Of a stretch of 64,000 nucleotides of DNA, positions 24,182 through 34,114 are shown one piece after another. Numbering within the stretch: position 1 is the first letter of the stretch; every line of letters begins with the position of its first letter. Both the position numbers and the translations under genes were made by a program. Below the pieces are notes generated by a model, which worked only from the letters and a program-made list of their open reading frames with translations, was not told where the DNA came from and did no database searches. This stretch comes from Bacteroidales bacterium (GTDB lineage: Bacteria > Bacteroidota > Bacteroidia > Bacteroidales > UBA932). The DNA lies in the NCBI GenBank assembly GCA_017428945.1, contig JAFRPW010000033.1:1-64000 (forward strand). Direction: 5' to 3'.

Positions 24182-26509
24182 ATGAGAAAAGTCATTCTTT
24201 CTGCAGCAGCAGTTCTCTGCACTATCACAATGGTTGCACAGCCCAAACTCACCAAGGACAATATAGACGATGTCCTCAGGGCCATGACCCTTGAGGAAAA
24301 GGCCACCCTCTGCGTGGGCGGCGGCTGGGGCTCCATGACCGCGGGCTCGCTCACCGCATCGGACGCATCCCTGGTCTCTGGCGCAGCAGGTACTACCCGC
24401 GCAATCCCCCGCCTGGGTATTCCCAGCACAGTTTTGGCCGATGGTCCTGCCGGCCTCCGCATAAATCCTACCCGTCCCGGAACAGCCCAGACCTTCTACT
24501 GCACCGGTTTCCCGGTAGGAACAGTCCTGGCCTCCACCTGGAACACGGAACTTGTGGAACAGCTCACCACCGCCATGGGTGAGGAAGTAAAGGAATACGG
24601 AGTGGATGTCCTCCTTGCTCCCGGCCAGAACCTTCACCGCAATCCCCTCTGCGGCCGCAATTTCGAGTATTTCTCCGAGGATCCCCTCCTCACCGGAAAG
24701 ATGTCCGCAGCATACGTAAAGGGCATCCAGAGCAACGGCGTAGGTGTCTCCGTCAAGCATTTTGCAGCCAACAACCAGGAGGTTAACCGTTTGCATAACG
24801 ACTCCCGCCTCAACGCCCGCACGCTCCGCGAACTCTATCTCAAGGGCTTTGAAATTGCCGTCAAGGAATCCGCTCCCTGGACCGTCATGAGCTCCTACAA
24901 CAAGATAAACGGTGAATTCTCCCAGCAGAGCCACGGTCTCCTTACCACAATCCTCCGCGACGAGTGGGGCTTCGGCGGCATCGTCATGACCGACTGGGGC
25001 AACAAGGAAGGCACAGTCGCAGCAGTCCACGCCGGAAACGACCTCATGGAACCCGGCATGCAGAACGAGATAGACCGCATAGTAGCCGCCGTAAAGGACG
25101 GCAGCCTTGACGTGGCAGACCTGGACCGCAACGTCCGCCGTCTCCTTGAATACATCGTCCGCACTCCCCGCTTTGCCGGTTACAAGTTCAGCAACAAGCC
25201 CGACCTCTCCGGCCACGCCAAGCTTGTACGCAAGGCCACCCCGGAAGGCCTGGTCCTCCTGGAGAACAACGGAGTACTTCCACTTAAGGATATCAAGACC
25301 GTTGCACTCTACGGCACCGGCTCATATGACTTCATCGCAGGCGGCACAGGTTCCGGAAACGTCAACAAGGCCTATGTCCGCAACATTGCCGAAGGTCTCC
25401 GCGTAAACGGCCTGGAAGTGGACAAGGACATTGAAACCTGGTACAGACAGTACATCGACCTCACCAAGACAAGCCTCCGCAACAATACTTCCGGAAACGG
25501 CTTCGGAATTCTCCTGGGAGATCCCGTAGTGCCCGAGATGGAAGTAAGCCGCAGCTTCATGGAGCGCAAGCTTCGCGAATCCGACATAGCCGTCCTCACC
25601 ATTTCCCGCAATGCCGGCGAAGGTGACGACCGCAAGAACGCCGACGGCGACTGGACCCTCACCGGCAACGAGCGCCAGATGATCCAGACCCTGGCAGACC
25701 TCTATCATGCAGCCGGAAAGAAGTTTGTGGTTGTGCTGAACATAGGCGGCGTCATCGAGACCGCTTCCTGGAAGCACATTCCGGATGCCATTCTCCTTGC
25801 CTGGACTCCCGGACAGGAAGGCGGATATGCCGTCGCAGATGTACTCTGCGGTGCAGCCAACCCTTCCGGAAAGCTTCCCATGACCTTCCCTGTAGCTTAC
25901 TTCGACATTCCTTCATCGGCAAACTTCCCTGCAAACTACAGCGGCGGCAACTCCATCGACCTGTCCTCGCTTCTTGGCGGCGGCAAGGCCCCCAAGGTTC
26001 TCAGGAAGGACATAGACTACACCAACTACGAAGAGGGTCTGAACGTCGGCTACCGCTACTTCACAACCGCAGGAAAGGGTGTCTCCTATCCCTTCGGTTA
26101 CGGCCTCAGCTATACCACCTTCCAGTACAGCAAGCCTTCCGTGAAGGTTGCAAAGGACGGCACGGTGACGGCAAGCATCACCGTAAAGAACACCGGCTCA
26201 GCAGCAGGCAAGGAAGCAGTACAGCTTTATGTGAGCGCACCTTCCGGCGGCCTGGAGAAACCCGCATGCGAACTCAAGGCCTTCGCCAAGACCCGTGAGC
26301 TCAAACCCGGAGAGGCCCAGACCCTCACAATGGTAATCGATCCTTATACCCTTGCATCATTCAACGAGGGTACAAGCGCATGGGAAACCGCTTCAGGCGC
26401 ATACAAAGCCCACTTTGGAGCATCCGTGGCCGATATCCGCGCCACCGCCTCGTTCAAGATAGGCAAAGCCCTCTCATGGCCGGCAAACGCCGTATGCCTC
26501 CCTGAATAA
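24182..26509 (+). CDS. Glycoside hydrolase family 3 beta-glucosidase type
   Basis: A 775-residue exported exo-hydrolase with signal peptide MRKVILSAAAVLCTITMVAQ. The GH3 barrel carries VKHFAANNQE (191-200), RELYLKGFE and the nucleophile in IVMTDWG (D271). The second domain has the usual GEGDDRKN stretch, and a fibronectin-III-like domain ends the protein (SVKVAKDGTVTASITVKNTG onward). The arrangement resembles bacterial beta-glucosidase/glucocerebrosidase-like GH3 proteins. It is cotranscribed with the upstream esterase and ends at the terminator at 26531-26563. Confidence 0.92.
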   Translation: MRKVILSAAAVLCTITMVAQPKLTKDNIDDVLRAMTLEEKATLCVGGGWGSMTAGSLTASDASLVSGAAGTTRAIPRLGIPSTVLADGPAGLRINPTRPGTAQTFYCTGFPVGTVLASTWNTELVEQLTTAMGEEVKEYGVDVLLAPGQNLHRNPLCGRNFEYFSEDPLLTGKMSAAYVKGIQSNGVGVSVKHFAANNQEVNRLHNDSRLNARTLRELYLKGFEIAVKESAPWTVMSSYNKINGEFSQQSHGLLTTILRDEWGFGGIVMTDWGNKEGTVAAVHAGNDLMEPGMQNEIDRIVAAVKDGSLDVADLDRNVRRLLEYIVRTPRFAGYKFSNKPDLSGHAKLVRKATPEGLVLLENNGVLPLKDIKTVALYGTGSYDFIAGGTGSGNVNKAYVRNIAEGLRVNGLEVDKDIETWYRQYIDLTKTSLRNNTSGNGFGILLGDPVVPEMEVSRSFMERKLRESDIAVLTISRNAGEGDDRKNADGDWTLTGNERQMIQTLADLYHAAGKKFVVVLNIGGVIETASWKHIPDAILLAWTPGQEGGYAVADVLCGAANPSGKLPMTFPVAYFDIPSSANFPANYSGGNSIDLSSLLGGGKAPKVLRKDIDYTNYEEGLNVGYRYFTTAGKGVSYPFGYGLSYTTFQYSKPSVKVAKDGTVTASITVKNTGSAAGKEAVQLYVSAPSGGLEKPACELKAFAKTRELKPGEAQTLTMVIDPYTLASFNEGTSAWETASGAYKAHFGASVADIRATASFKIGKALSWPANAVCLPE

Positions 26510-26530
26510 AGGTCAAGTCATAAATCAATT

Positions 26531-26563
26531 ATACCCCCGGTCTTCATAAAAGGCTGGGGGTTA
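26531..26563 (+). terminator. Intrinsic terminator after the esterase-GH3 operon
   Basis: ACCCCC with GGGGGT arms and an inner CTT/AAG extension, followed by TTAATCTTATT. Confidence 0.75.
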
Positions 26564-26585
26564 ATCTTATTAAAAAATATTTTAT

Positions 26586-26593
26586 TATATTTG
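26586..26593 (+). promoter_or_regulatory. -7 box (TATATTTG) for trkA and the decarboxylase operon
   Basis: TATATTTG lies 20 bases upstream of the trkA start codon, after the terminator at 26531. Confidence 0.7.
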
Positions 26594-26613
26594 TAAGTTA
26601 AAAGAACTGGGCT

Positions 26614-27981
26614 ATGAAAATAGTAATCGAAGGCGCAGGCCAGGTAGGTTCACACCTTGCAAAAATGCTTTCCGCAGAGGGCAGCGAGGTCAGTGTCATT
26701 GACGACGATCCCGCCCGCATCAGTGCGCTTGCCTCATCGGCCGACGTTAATACCGTACTTGGTCTCACTTCGTCCATCAGGAGTCTGAGGGACGCCGGCT
26801 GCGCCACGGCAGACCTTTTCATAGCCGTTAATCCCCTCAAGTCCCAGAGTTCCAACATCGTCAGCGCCCTTCTTGCAAAGAAGCTGGGCACAGAGCGCGT
26901 TATCGCCAGAATTGACGACGAGGATTTCCTTTCCCCGGAAAACAAGATACTGTTCAAGGACATGGGCCTTGACATGATGTTCTTCCCGGAAAAGAGCGCA
27001 AGCGACGAAATAGTGGACATGCTGCGCCACAGCGCCTCCAACGAGTCCATGGACTTTGCCCGCGGAAAGCTCCAGATGTCGGTTTTCAAACTGGACGACG
27101 ACTCCCCCCTCCTGGACATGAGGGTTGCAGACTTTGCCAAAGCCGTCGCGGAGCACAGCTCGGAGGCGGAATTCCGCATTGTCGCCCTTCAGAGGGAAGG
27201 AAAAACCATTATTCCAAAGTTCGACACCCCCTTCAAGTTCGGAGACTACCTTTACATAATCTCCTGCCGTGAAGGCATGCCCGCCCTCCTGAAATTCCTG
27301 GGGAAAGACCGCATAGTAATCCGAAAGGTAATGATCCTGGGCGGCTCGGAAATAGCCCAGATGGTGGCGGAAAAGCTCTCCGGGGACAACCTGGAAGACA
27401 TCAAGATTATAGAATCCAACCCCGTACGCTGCAGAAACCTCTCCCAGGAGCTTCCCAGCTACGTCAACGTCGTTCAGGGCGATGCCCGAAACACGGATTT
27501 CCTCATTGAGGAAGACATCATGGGGTTCCAGGCCGTCCTTGCCGTAACGGGCAACGACGAGCTCAACATCCTCTCCTGCGTGGCCGCCAAGAAGCTTGGA
27601 GTACCCAGGGTAATCGCCCAGGTAGAGAACCTGGAGTACATCCATCTTGCGGAAGAGATGGGCGTAGACTCCGTCATAAACAAGAAACTCATCACTGCAG
27701 GCCGCATCTTCAAGTTCACCCTTTCGGACAAAGTAAGGTCCGTCAGGTACATGAGCGGCATGGATGCAGAGGTTCTGGAATACACGGCAGCTCCGGGTTC
27801 AAGGATTACAAAAGCCCCGCTAAAGGACCTGACTTTCCCCGCAAATGCCATCATAGGCGGCGTAATACGCGGAGGAGAAGGCTTCATAGCCGTTGGTACA
27901 ACCCACATAGAGGCATACGACCGAGTTGCGGTATTCGCCCTTCCGGATGCCGTTAAGGAAATAGACAAATTATTCAGATAA
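26614..27981 (+). CDS. trkA: Trk potassium uptake regulatory subunit TrkA
   Basis: A cytosolic NAD(H)-binding regulator of the TrkH/TrkG potassium channel. The 455 residues contain two tandem RCK modules: N-terminal Rossmann motif [13 protein letters not shown] (8-20), then a second Rossmann unit ([16 protein letters not shown]) from about 240, each followed by a TrkA-C domain. The channel gene trkH is not next to it; only a C-terminal trkH remnant occurs in this window, at 50.9 kb. The gene is four bases upstream of the decarboxylase genes and probably shares their transcript. Confidence 0.94.
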   Translation: MKIVIEGAGQVGSHLAKMLSAEGSEVSVIDDDPARISALASSADVNTVLGLTSSIRSLRDAGCATADLFIAVNPLKSQSSNIVSALLAKKLGTERVIARIDDEDFLSPENKILFKDMGLDMMFFPEKSASDEIVDMLRHSASNESMDFARGKLQMSVFKLDDDSPLLDMRVADFAKAVAEHSSEAEFRIVALQREGKTIIPKFDTPFKFGDYLYIISCREGMPALLKFLGKDRIVIRKVMILGGSEIAQMVAEKLSGDNLEDIKIIESNPVRCRNLSQELPSYVNVVQGDARNTDFLIEEDIMGFQAVLAVTGNDELNILSCVAAKKLGVPRVIAQVENLEYIHLAEEMGVDSVINKKLITAGRIFKFTLSDKVRSVRYMSGMDAEVLEYTAAPGSRITKAPLKDLTFPANAIIGGVIRGGEGFIAVGTTHIEAYDRVAVFALPDAVKEIDKLFR

Positions 27982-27985
27982 ACAT

Positions 27986-29542
27986 ATGAGCATTCAGTCA
28001 GAAAACATTGAAAAATTGGTCGAAAGACGCGCCAAAGCCCGCCTGGGCGGTGGTGAAAAGCGTATCGATGCCCAGCATGCAAAAGGCAAGAAAACGGCAA
28101 GAGAACGCCTTGCCCTGCTTCTGGACCCCGGTTCCTTCGAGGAGTACGACATGTTCATGCAGCACCGCTGCACCAATTTCGGGATGGAGAAAAGCCACCC
28201 GGACGGTGACGGCGTTGTAACCGGCTGCGGCACAATCGGCGGCCGCCTTGTCTACGTCTTCGCACAGGATTTCACCGTGAGCGGCGGTTCCCTGTCAAAG
28301 ACCATGAGCGAGAAGATTACCAAGATCCAGGACATGGCCCTCAGAAACGGCGCCCCCTGCATCGGCCTTAACGATTCAGGCGGAGCCCGCATCCAGGAAG
28401 GAATAGACGCCCTTGCCGGCTATGGAGAAATCTTCGAGAGGAATATCCTTGCCTCCGGTGTAGTTCCCCAGATCAGCGGTATCTTCGGTCCCTGCGCAGG
28501 CGGTGCGGTATATTCCCCCGCCCTTACGGACTTCACCCTCATGGTCAAGAACACCTCCTACATGTTCCTGACCGGCCCTGCAGTGGTAAAGAGCGTCACC
28601 GGAGAGGTGGTTTCGCAGGAGGAACTTGGCGGAGCATCCGTCCACGCCTCAAAGAGCGGTGTAGCCCACTTTGCGGCAGAAAGCGAGGAAGAAGGCATCG
28701 AGACCATAAAGAAGCTCCTGAGCTACATCCCCCAGAACAATATGGAGACCGCCCCGGAAAAGCCCACTTCAGACCCTCTCAGCAGGGTTGACGATGCTCT
28801 CAATTCCATAGTCCCGGACAACCCCAACAAGGCATACGACATGTACGCCGTAATTTCCAGCATAGTTGACGACGGAGATTTCTTCGAGATCCACAAAGAG
28901 TTCGCAAAGAACATCATCGTCGGCTTTGCCCATATGAACGGCAAGAGCGTAGGCATCGTGGCCAACCAGCCCAATGTGCTGGCAGGCGTTCTGGACATCA
29001 ACGCTTCCCGCAAGGCCGCACGCTTCGTGCGCTTCTGCGACGCCTTCAACATCCCTCTGGTAACTCTGGTCGATGTCCCCGGCTTCCTTCCCGGAACACA
29101 GCAGGAGTACGGCGCCATCATAACCAACGGTGCTAAGCTCCTCTATGCCTATGGCGAAGCCACCGTTCCCAAGGTCACCGTCACCCTCCGCAAGGGCTAC
29201 GGCGGAGCCCACATCGTCATGAGCTGCAAGCAGCTCCGCGGCGACGTCAACTACGCATGGCCTTCCGCACAGATTGCCGTGATGGGTGCCGACGGCGCCG
29301 TCAACGTCCTCTATGCCAAGGAAATGAAGGAAGACCCTGAGAATGCAGCCAAGATATTCGATGAGAAGAAAGCCGAATACGAGGAGCTCTTCTCAAATCC
29401 CTACCAGGCCGCACAGAAGGGCTATATAGAAGATGTCATTGAACCCCGCAACACGCGTTTCCGCGTGATTCGCGCCCTTGAATCACTCGCCGGAAAGCGT
29501 CAGGAAATACCCGCAAAGAAACATGACAACCTTCCTCTATAG
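27986..29542 (+). CDS. Acyl-CoA carboxyltransferase subunit (methylmalonyl-CoA decarboxylase alpha / propionyl-CoA carboxylase beta)
   Basis: A 518-residue carboxyltransferase of the crotonase-like biotin-enzyme family. It moves CO2 between (S)-methylmalonyl-CoA and biotin in the carrier protein. Typical segments are [20 protein letters not shown], the acyl-CoA oxyanion stretch GGARIQEG near 132 and the second-half [11 protein letters not shown]. The neighbours (OadG-like, biotin carrier, OadB-like) show it works as a Na+-pumping methylmalonyl-CoA decarboxylase rather than an ATP-dependent carboxylase: no biotin carboxylase gene is present. The C-terminus overlaps the next gene. Confidence 0.93.
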   Translation: MSIQSENIEKLVERRAKARLGGGEKRIDAQHAKGKKTARERLALLLDPGSFEEYDMFMQHRCTNFGMEKSHPDGDGVVTGCGTIGGRLVYVFAQDFTVSGGSLSKTMSEKITKIQDMALRNGAPCIGLNDSGGARIQEGIDALAGYGEIFERNILASGVVPQISGIFGPCAGGAVYSPALTDFTLMVKNTSYMFLTGPAVVKSVTGEVVSQEELGGASVHASKSGVAHFAAESEEEGIETIKKLLSYIPQNNMETAPEKPTSDPLSRVDDALNSIVPDNPNKAYDMYAVISSIVDDGDFFEIHKEFAKNIIVGFAHMNGKSVGIVANQPNVLAGVLDINASRKAARFVRFCDAFNIPLVTLVDVPGFLPGTQQEYGAIITNGAKLLYAYGEATVPKVTVTLRKGYGGAHIVMSCKQLRGDVNYAWPSAQIAVMGADGAVNVLYAKEMKEDPENAAKIFDEKKAEYEELFSNPYQAAQKGYIEDVIEPRNTRFRVIRALESLAGKRQEIPAKKHDNLPL

Positions 29543-29930
29543 CTTCATTCTCACCGCAGGCGGTGAAAGGATGGCCCAGACGGACCCTCACGGCTGGACG
29601 CTCACCCTCATAAGCGTGAGCACGGTCTTCGCGGCACTTATCGTCCTGTATTTCATCTACGATTTCACCGGAAACATCTTTTCCGGAAAGTACAAGCGCA
29701 AACCCAAGGCCAAAAAGGTGAAAGGCACGCCCGATGCAGAGGTTGCGGCCGCCATCGCCCTTGCCCTGGACATGCAGGACGACGGTGACGTATACGCCGC
29801 CATTGCAACTGCCGTGAACCTGTATCTCACAGAGTGCGCACACGACGCGGAGCCTGGCATCGTCACAATTGTTCCCCATACCTCCGCATGGAATAACAAG
29901 TCCCTCAGTTTCAGAAAATTACCAAGATAG
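29523..29930 (+). CDS. OadG-like small membrane subunit of Na+-pumping decarboxylase
   Basis: A 135-residue protein with one clear membrane helix ([21 protein letters not shown]), a basic stretch and a polar C-terminal domain. OadG/MmdD-type subunits assemble the decarboxylase and contact the beta subunit. ATG at 29523 overlaps the carboxyltransferase gene by 20 bases and gives a weak signal-like N-terminus; ATG at 29571 (MAQTDPHGW) is the alternative. Identification rests on topology and gene order. Confidence 0.75.
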   Translation: MTTFLYSFILTAGGERMAQTDPHGWTLTLISVSTVFAALIVLYFIYDFTGNIFSGKYKRKPKAKKVKGTPDAEVAAAIALALDMQDDGDVYAAIATAVNLYLTECAHDAEPGIVTIVPHTSAWNNKSLSFRKLPR

Positions 29931-29932
29931 AT

Positions 29933-30349
29933 ATGAAAGAGTACAAATTCAAGATCAACGGGAAAGAGTACAACGTGACCATCGGCGAGGCCGACGGAAA
30001 GAACCTTTCCGTAAATGTAAATGGCGCAGATTATCAGGTAGAGCTTGAAAACGCTCCTGCCGCAGCCGCTCCCGTGGCAGCTCCCGCAGCGGCCGCTCCT
30101 GCAGCAGCTCCCGCAGCCCCCAAGGCTGCCGGCGCCGGCGTAACCGTCAAGAGCCCCCTCCCCGGCATCATCATCAGCGTGGACGTCAAGGAAGGCCAGG
30201 CCGTGAAGCGCGGTCAGAAGGTTGCCGTCATCGAGGCCATGAAGATGGAGAACGACATCCTTGCCGAGGCCGACGGAACCATCACGGCCATACACACCCG
30301 TAAGGGAGATTCAGTACTTGAAGGTGCAGATATAGTAACCATCGCCTAA
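29933..30349 (+). CDS. Biotin carboxyl carrier protein of the decarboxylase
   Basis: A 138-residue biotin protein. A short N-terminal beta domain is followed by an Ala/Pro-rich flexible linker (about 40-68) and the biotinyl domain with EAMKMEND; K104 is the biotinylated lysine. It swings carboxybiotin between the carboxyltransferase and the membrane beta subunit. It starts two bases after the OadG-like gene, and its stop shares a base with the next start (TAATG). Confidence 0.95.
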   Translation: MKEYKFKINGKEYNVTIGEADGKNLSVNVNGADYQVELENAPAAAAPVAAPAAAAPAAAPAAPKAAGAGVTVKSPLPGIIISVDVKEGQAVKRGQKVAVIEAMKMENDILAEADGTITAIHTRKGDSVLEGADIVTIA

Positions 30350-31509
30350 TGGAAACAGTAATAGACAGTCTGCAGCAGTTCTGGCAGTTCACGGGATTCG
30401 CGAACTGCACCTGGCAGCATCTGGTGATGATACTCATAGGTCTGGTTTTCATCACCCTGGGTATCGTCAAGCACTGGGAGCCGCTCCTGCTGGTGCCTAT
30501 CGGTTTCGGAATGATCATCGGAAACATTCCGCTGTTCTTCGATCCGGAGACCGGCATGGGCCTGAAGATCGGCCTGTACGAGGAAGGTTCCGTCCTGAAC
30601 ATCCTGTACCATGGTGTGAAGAACGGCTGGTATCCGCCTCTCATATTCCTTGGCATAGGTGCAATGACGGACTTCAGCGCCCTCATTTCCCAGCCGCGCC
30701 TTATACTTATAGGCGCAGCTGCGCAGCTTGGTATCTTCGGTGCTTACCTGCTGGCCCTCACCATGGGCTTCCTGCCCAACGAGGCCGGTGCTATCGGTAT
30801 CATCGGCGGTGCAGACGGCCCTACGGCCATCTTCCTCAGCTCCAAGCTGGCGCCGGAACTGATGGGTGCTATTGCCGTGTCGGCATACTCGTACATGGCA
30901 CTGGTACCCGTTATCCAGAAGCCTATAATGCTGCTTCTCACCACCAAGAAAGAGCGCCTTATACGCATGAACAAGCCCCGCGTCGTGAGCCAGAGGGAAA
31001 AGATCATCTTCCCTATCGTTGGATTCATCTGCACGGCATTCATCGTCCCCAGCGGCCTTCCGCTCCTGGGAATGCTCTTCTTCGGCAACCTCCTCAAGGA
31101 AAGCGGCGTTACCAAGAGGCTTGCAGCCACCGCGGGCGGTCCGCTCATCGACGTGGTGACCACCCTCATCGGCCTCACCGTGGGCGCATCCACCCAGGCC
31201 GATGTTTTCCTGACCGGACGTTCCGTCCTCATCTTCGGCCTTGGCCTTGCATCCTTCGTGATTGCAACCACCTTCGGCGTGGGCTTCGTGAAATTCATGA
31301 ACCTGTTCCTGCCGGAAGGAAAGAAGATCAATCCGCTCATCGGCAATGCCGGAGTATCCGCCGTGCCAGATGCTGCCCGCGTGTCGGAAACCGTTGGTCT
31401 GGAGCAGGATCCTTCCAACCACCTGCTTACACACGCAATGGCCCCGAACGTTGCCGGGGTCATCGGTTCTGCCGTAGCGGCAGGTATTCTGCTGGGATTC
31501 CTGGGTTAG
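30349..31509 (+). CDS. Na+-translocating decarboxylase beta subunit (OadB/MmdB family)
   Basis: The integral-membrane subunit that decarboxylates carboxybiotin and pumps Na+ outward. The 386 residues have about nine to eleven hydrophobic segments and the highly conserved blocks GAMTDFSALISQP (103-115), GIIGGADGPTAIF (145-157) and GNAGVSAVPDAARV near 342. With methylmalonyl-CoA as substrate this conserves energy at the propionate-forming step. It is the last gene of the operon; its stop interlocks with the convergent CoA hydrolase stop (TTAG). Confidence 0.94.
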   Translation: METVIDSLQQFWQFTGFANCTWQHLVMILIGLVFITLGIVKHWEPLLLVPIGFGMIIGNIPLFFDPETGMGLKIGLYEEGSVLNILYHGVKNGWYPPLIFLGIGAMTDFSALISQPRLILIGAAAQLGIFGAYLLALTMGFLPNEAGAIGIIGGADGPTAIFLSSKLAPELMGAIAVSAYSYMALVPVIQKPIMLLLTTKKERLIRMNKPRVVSQREKIIFPIVGFICTAFIVPSGLPLLGMLFFGNLLKESGVTKRLAATAGGPLIDVVTTLIGLTVGASTQADVFLTGRSVLIFGLGLASFVIATTFGVGFVKFMNLFLPEGKKINPLIGNAGVSAVPDAARVSETVGLEQDPSNHLLTHAMAPNVAGVIGSAVAAGILLGFLG

Positions 31510-32801
31510 GCCTTGAGCCTCAGGAAACTGTAGCCGAAGCGCTTGCACGCGGCTTTCTCAAGCTCCTCCCGGTCATCGGGATGGGCAATGGAAATAAGGA
31601 GCTTGGCCCTTTCGGCCAGGCTCTTTCCGCGTAGATACACTATGCCGTGCTCCGTTGCCACATACTGAGTCTGGAAACGGGTTGTGACTACGCCTGCGCC
31701 CGGAGTGAGATTGGCAACAATCTTTCCCTTGCCCTTTGCCGTACGGGAAGGAAGGGCTATGAAGGTGCGTCCGCCCTCGGAAAGTGCGCAGCCGTACATG
31801 AAGTCGTGCTGGCCGCCCACGCTGGAGAAGATCTTCTCCCCTATCGAATCGGCACAGATCTGACCGGTAAGGTCAACTTCAATTGCGGAATTGATTGCAC
31901 AGGCGCGGGGGTTCTGGGCAATGAGGAAAGGGTCGTTGGTGTAGGCCACGTCAAAGAACTCCATGCTCTTGTTGTGGTCTATGTAGTCGTACATGGGGGC
32001 CGATCCTATGGCAAGCGCCGCCACGCTGATTCCGGGCTTCACCTTCTTGAGGGAATTGTCTATGACGCCTTCTTTTATGAGGCGGATCACGCCGTCGGTC
32101 ATGGCCTCGGTGTGAAGGCCAAGGTGCTGATGGTGCTTGATGCCGTTCAGGACTGCATTGGGAATGCCTCCTACGCCAATCTGCAGGCACGCTCCGTCAG
32201 GAATCTGGGATGCCACATTGGCGCCGATTGCGGCCTCGATGGGAGTTGGTTCACCGAAGACCATGGCAACAGGTGCCACATCGCAGTGGACGGCGGCAGT
32301 TATCTTGCTCTCATGGATGAAGCAGTCGCCGTACAGATAAGGTATATTGGGACTTACCTCGGCAATGACCACCCTGGCCACTTCCACCGCGGAGACGGCG
32401 ATATCGGCCGATATACCAAAGCTGCAGTAACCGTTCTCATCGGGCTCTGAGCACACTATGAATGCCACATCCACGGGGAATTCCCCACGGCGGAACATGC
32501 CGGGGACCTCTCCAAGGAAAGCGGGGGTCATGCTTCCGTAGCCATCGGCCACGTGGGCTCTCTGGTCCGCACTGATGAAGATGCTGTTCACCAGGAATGA
32601 GTCCTTGTACTCGGGTTTGCAGAAAGGAGCGGGGTCCTTATGCACGTTGAATCCGGAGGTGATGGTGACGTCACGGAGCTCTGCATGGCGGCGGGCAAGG
32701 GCCTCCTGCAGCAGGACGGGAACGCTGGCGCCGCCCTGGCAGCACACGGTGTCACCGCTCCTGACCAGTTTTACGGCTTCATCGGCAGATACGTATTTCA
32801 T
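31506..32801 (-). CDS. Acetyl-CoA hydrolase/CoA-transferase family protein
   Basis: A 431-residue enzyme of the acetyl-CoA hydrolase/4-hydroxybutyrate CoA-transferase family, which exchanges or releases CoA from short acyl-CoAs. Family segments are QIGVGGIPNAVLNGI, then LGLHTEAMTDG with the probable catalytic Glu, and TEHGIVYLRGKSLAER near the C-terminus. The frame is open further upstream (to 32897), but ATG at 32801 makes an ATGA overlap with the aminotransferase stop and starts at the homologous MKYVSADEAV. It would convert the acyl-CoA formed from keto acids to the free acid. Confidence 0.9.
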   Translation of the reverse strand: MKYVSADEAVKLVRSGDTVCCQGGASVPVLLQEALARRHAELRDVTITSGFNVHKDPAPFCKPEYKDSFLVNSIFISADQRAHVADGYGSMTPAFLGEVPGMFRRGEFPVDVAFIVCSEPDENGYCSFGISADIAVSAVEVARVVIAEVSPNIPYLYGDCFIHESKITAAVHCDVAPVAMVFGEPTPIEAAIGANVASQIPDGACLQIGVGGIPNAVLNGIKHHQHLGLHTEAMTDGVIRLIKEGVIDNSLKKVKPGISVAALAIGSAPMYDYIDHNKSMEFFDVAYTNDPFLIAQNPRACAINSAIEVDLTGQICADSIGEKIFSSVGGQHDFMYGCALSEGGRTFIALPSRTAKGKGKIVANLTPGAGVVTTRFQTQYVATEHGIVYLRGKSLAERAKLLISIAHPDDREELEKAACKRFGYSFLRLKA

Positions 32802-34114
32802 TGGCCTACAAGATTTACAAACAGTTTCAGATGGTTTTCCAGGAGGGTGAAGTCCTCGTCCGACAGAAGACGCGACACGCATACGCGTATGCCGCACTGT
32901 CCGCTTCCCGTAGTGTTGAGAGGTATGGCGGTGATACCGCAGCGCATAAGGGCGGCAAGGAGGTCTCCGTTACTCATATCCTTGTATTCCACGGTATAGA
33001 AGAAGCCGTCGGAGATTGTCTGCTCCATATCCTTGTCATATACAAGGTGGAAGCCGTAACGCTCGAAAAGTTCCTTTGAACGGTGGGCGCGGAAGCCGTA
33101 GTTCCTGAGTTCCTTCACAAAGTCGTATCTTCCTTCAACCGATGCCTCCAGCATTGCGGAGAAGGCGTACTGGGCGGAGTGGGACGCTCCGGAGGTGTTG
33201 ATGTACAGATAGTTAAGTATAAAGTTATCTCCAAACCGGGCTATTCCCCACTTTCTCTTGAGTTCCGGATACTCTCGGTTGTAGAGCTTATCGGAGATAC
33301 ATACCATTGCAATGCGCTCTCCGGCATAGCTGAATATCTTGGATGCGGAAAGGAGCATTACGTAGTTGTCCGTATACTTTGCCACAGTGCTCTGGAAGGG
33401 AGGCTGGAAGGGAACGGACATATCCTTTCGGAAGTCCATGCAAAGGTATGCCATGTCTTCCAGGACAATCACATCGTACTTTGTGGCAAGCTCGCCTATT
33501 ATCTGCAGTTCCTCCTCCGTGAGGCATATCCATGCCGGATTGTTGGGGTTGGAGTACAGGATGGCGGCCATGTTGCCCTGCTTGAAATAGGACTCAAGCT
33601 TGTCGCGGAGCTTGTCGGCCCTGTAATCGTAGATATCGAAAAAGATATTCTTGATACCCAGGATGTCCGGCTGACGGCCGTGGGCGGAGAAACCGGGACA
33701 TACGTACAGGATGGTGTCTTTCCCGGGCTGGAGCTGGGAGCATTCCAGGATGCTGGTGAGGCTGCCCTGCATGGAGCCCACAGTGGGCACTATTCCTTTG
33801 GGGTCGATGTCCACGTCGATAAAGGCCTTCACAAAACGGGAGCCGTTCTTCTTTAGCTCCGGAAGTCCCTGCACAGAAGGATAAATGGAGCATTTGCCCT
33901 CGTCCAGCGCCCTTTTCTGGGCTTCTATGCCGATGGGACAGGCCGGGATGCCGGGGACGCCGAACTCCAGATGGGAGAACTTCTCTCCGGATTCCTGTTC
34001 CAGGGCACCGCCTATCATGGCGCACTGGCGGATGGTGGTACGGGAGATATCTTCTATGCCAAGGTCGCTCAGGACATCGTCAAGAAGCTTTTTTGATAAG
34101 GGCTTTTTCATCAT
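32798..34114 (-). CDS. PLP-dependent aminotransferase, class I/II
   Basis: A 438-residue fold-type I aminotransferase. The PLP lysine lies in LLSASKIFSYAGERI, the Asn/Asp pair in YSNPNNPAW and EDMAYLCMD, and the C-terminal Arg in GIRVCVSR. It likely supplies keto acids (aromatic or branched) to the adjacent indolepyruvate oxidoreductase, or runs in the opposite sense. ATGA overlaps join it both to iorB upstream and to the CoA hydrolase/transferase downstream, so all are coupled. Confidence 0.88.
   Translation of the reverse strand: MMKKPLSKKLLDDVLSDLGIEDISRTTIRQCAMIGGALEQESGEKFSHLEFGVPGIPACPIGIEAQKRALDEGKCSIYPSVQGLPELKKNGSRFVKAFIDVDIDPKGIVPTVGSMQGSLTSILECSQLQPGKDTILYVCPGFSAHGRQPDILGIKNIFFDIYDYRADKLRDKLESYFKQGNMAAILYSNPNNPAWICLTEEELQIIGELATKYDVIVLEDMAYLCMDFRKDMSVPFQPPFQSTVAKYTDNYVMLLSASKIFSYAGERIAMVCISDKLYNREYPELKRKWGIARFGDNFILNYLYINTSGASHSAQYAFSAMLEASVEGRYDFVKELRNYGFRAHRSKELFERYGFHLVYDKDMEQTISDGFFYTVEYKDMSNGDLLAALMRCGITAIPLNTTGSGQCGIRVCVSRLLSDEDFTLLENHLKLFVNLVGQ

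Noticed and set aside
32802-32897. Longer N-terminus of the CoA hydrolase/transferase
   Set aside because: The extension is low-quality Arg/Pro-rich sequence overlapping the aminotransferase gene; ATG 32801 gives the family start and an ATGA overlap.
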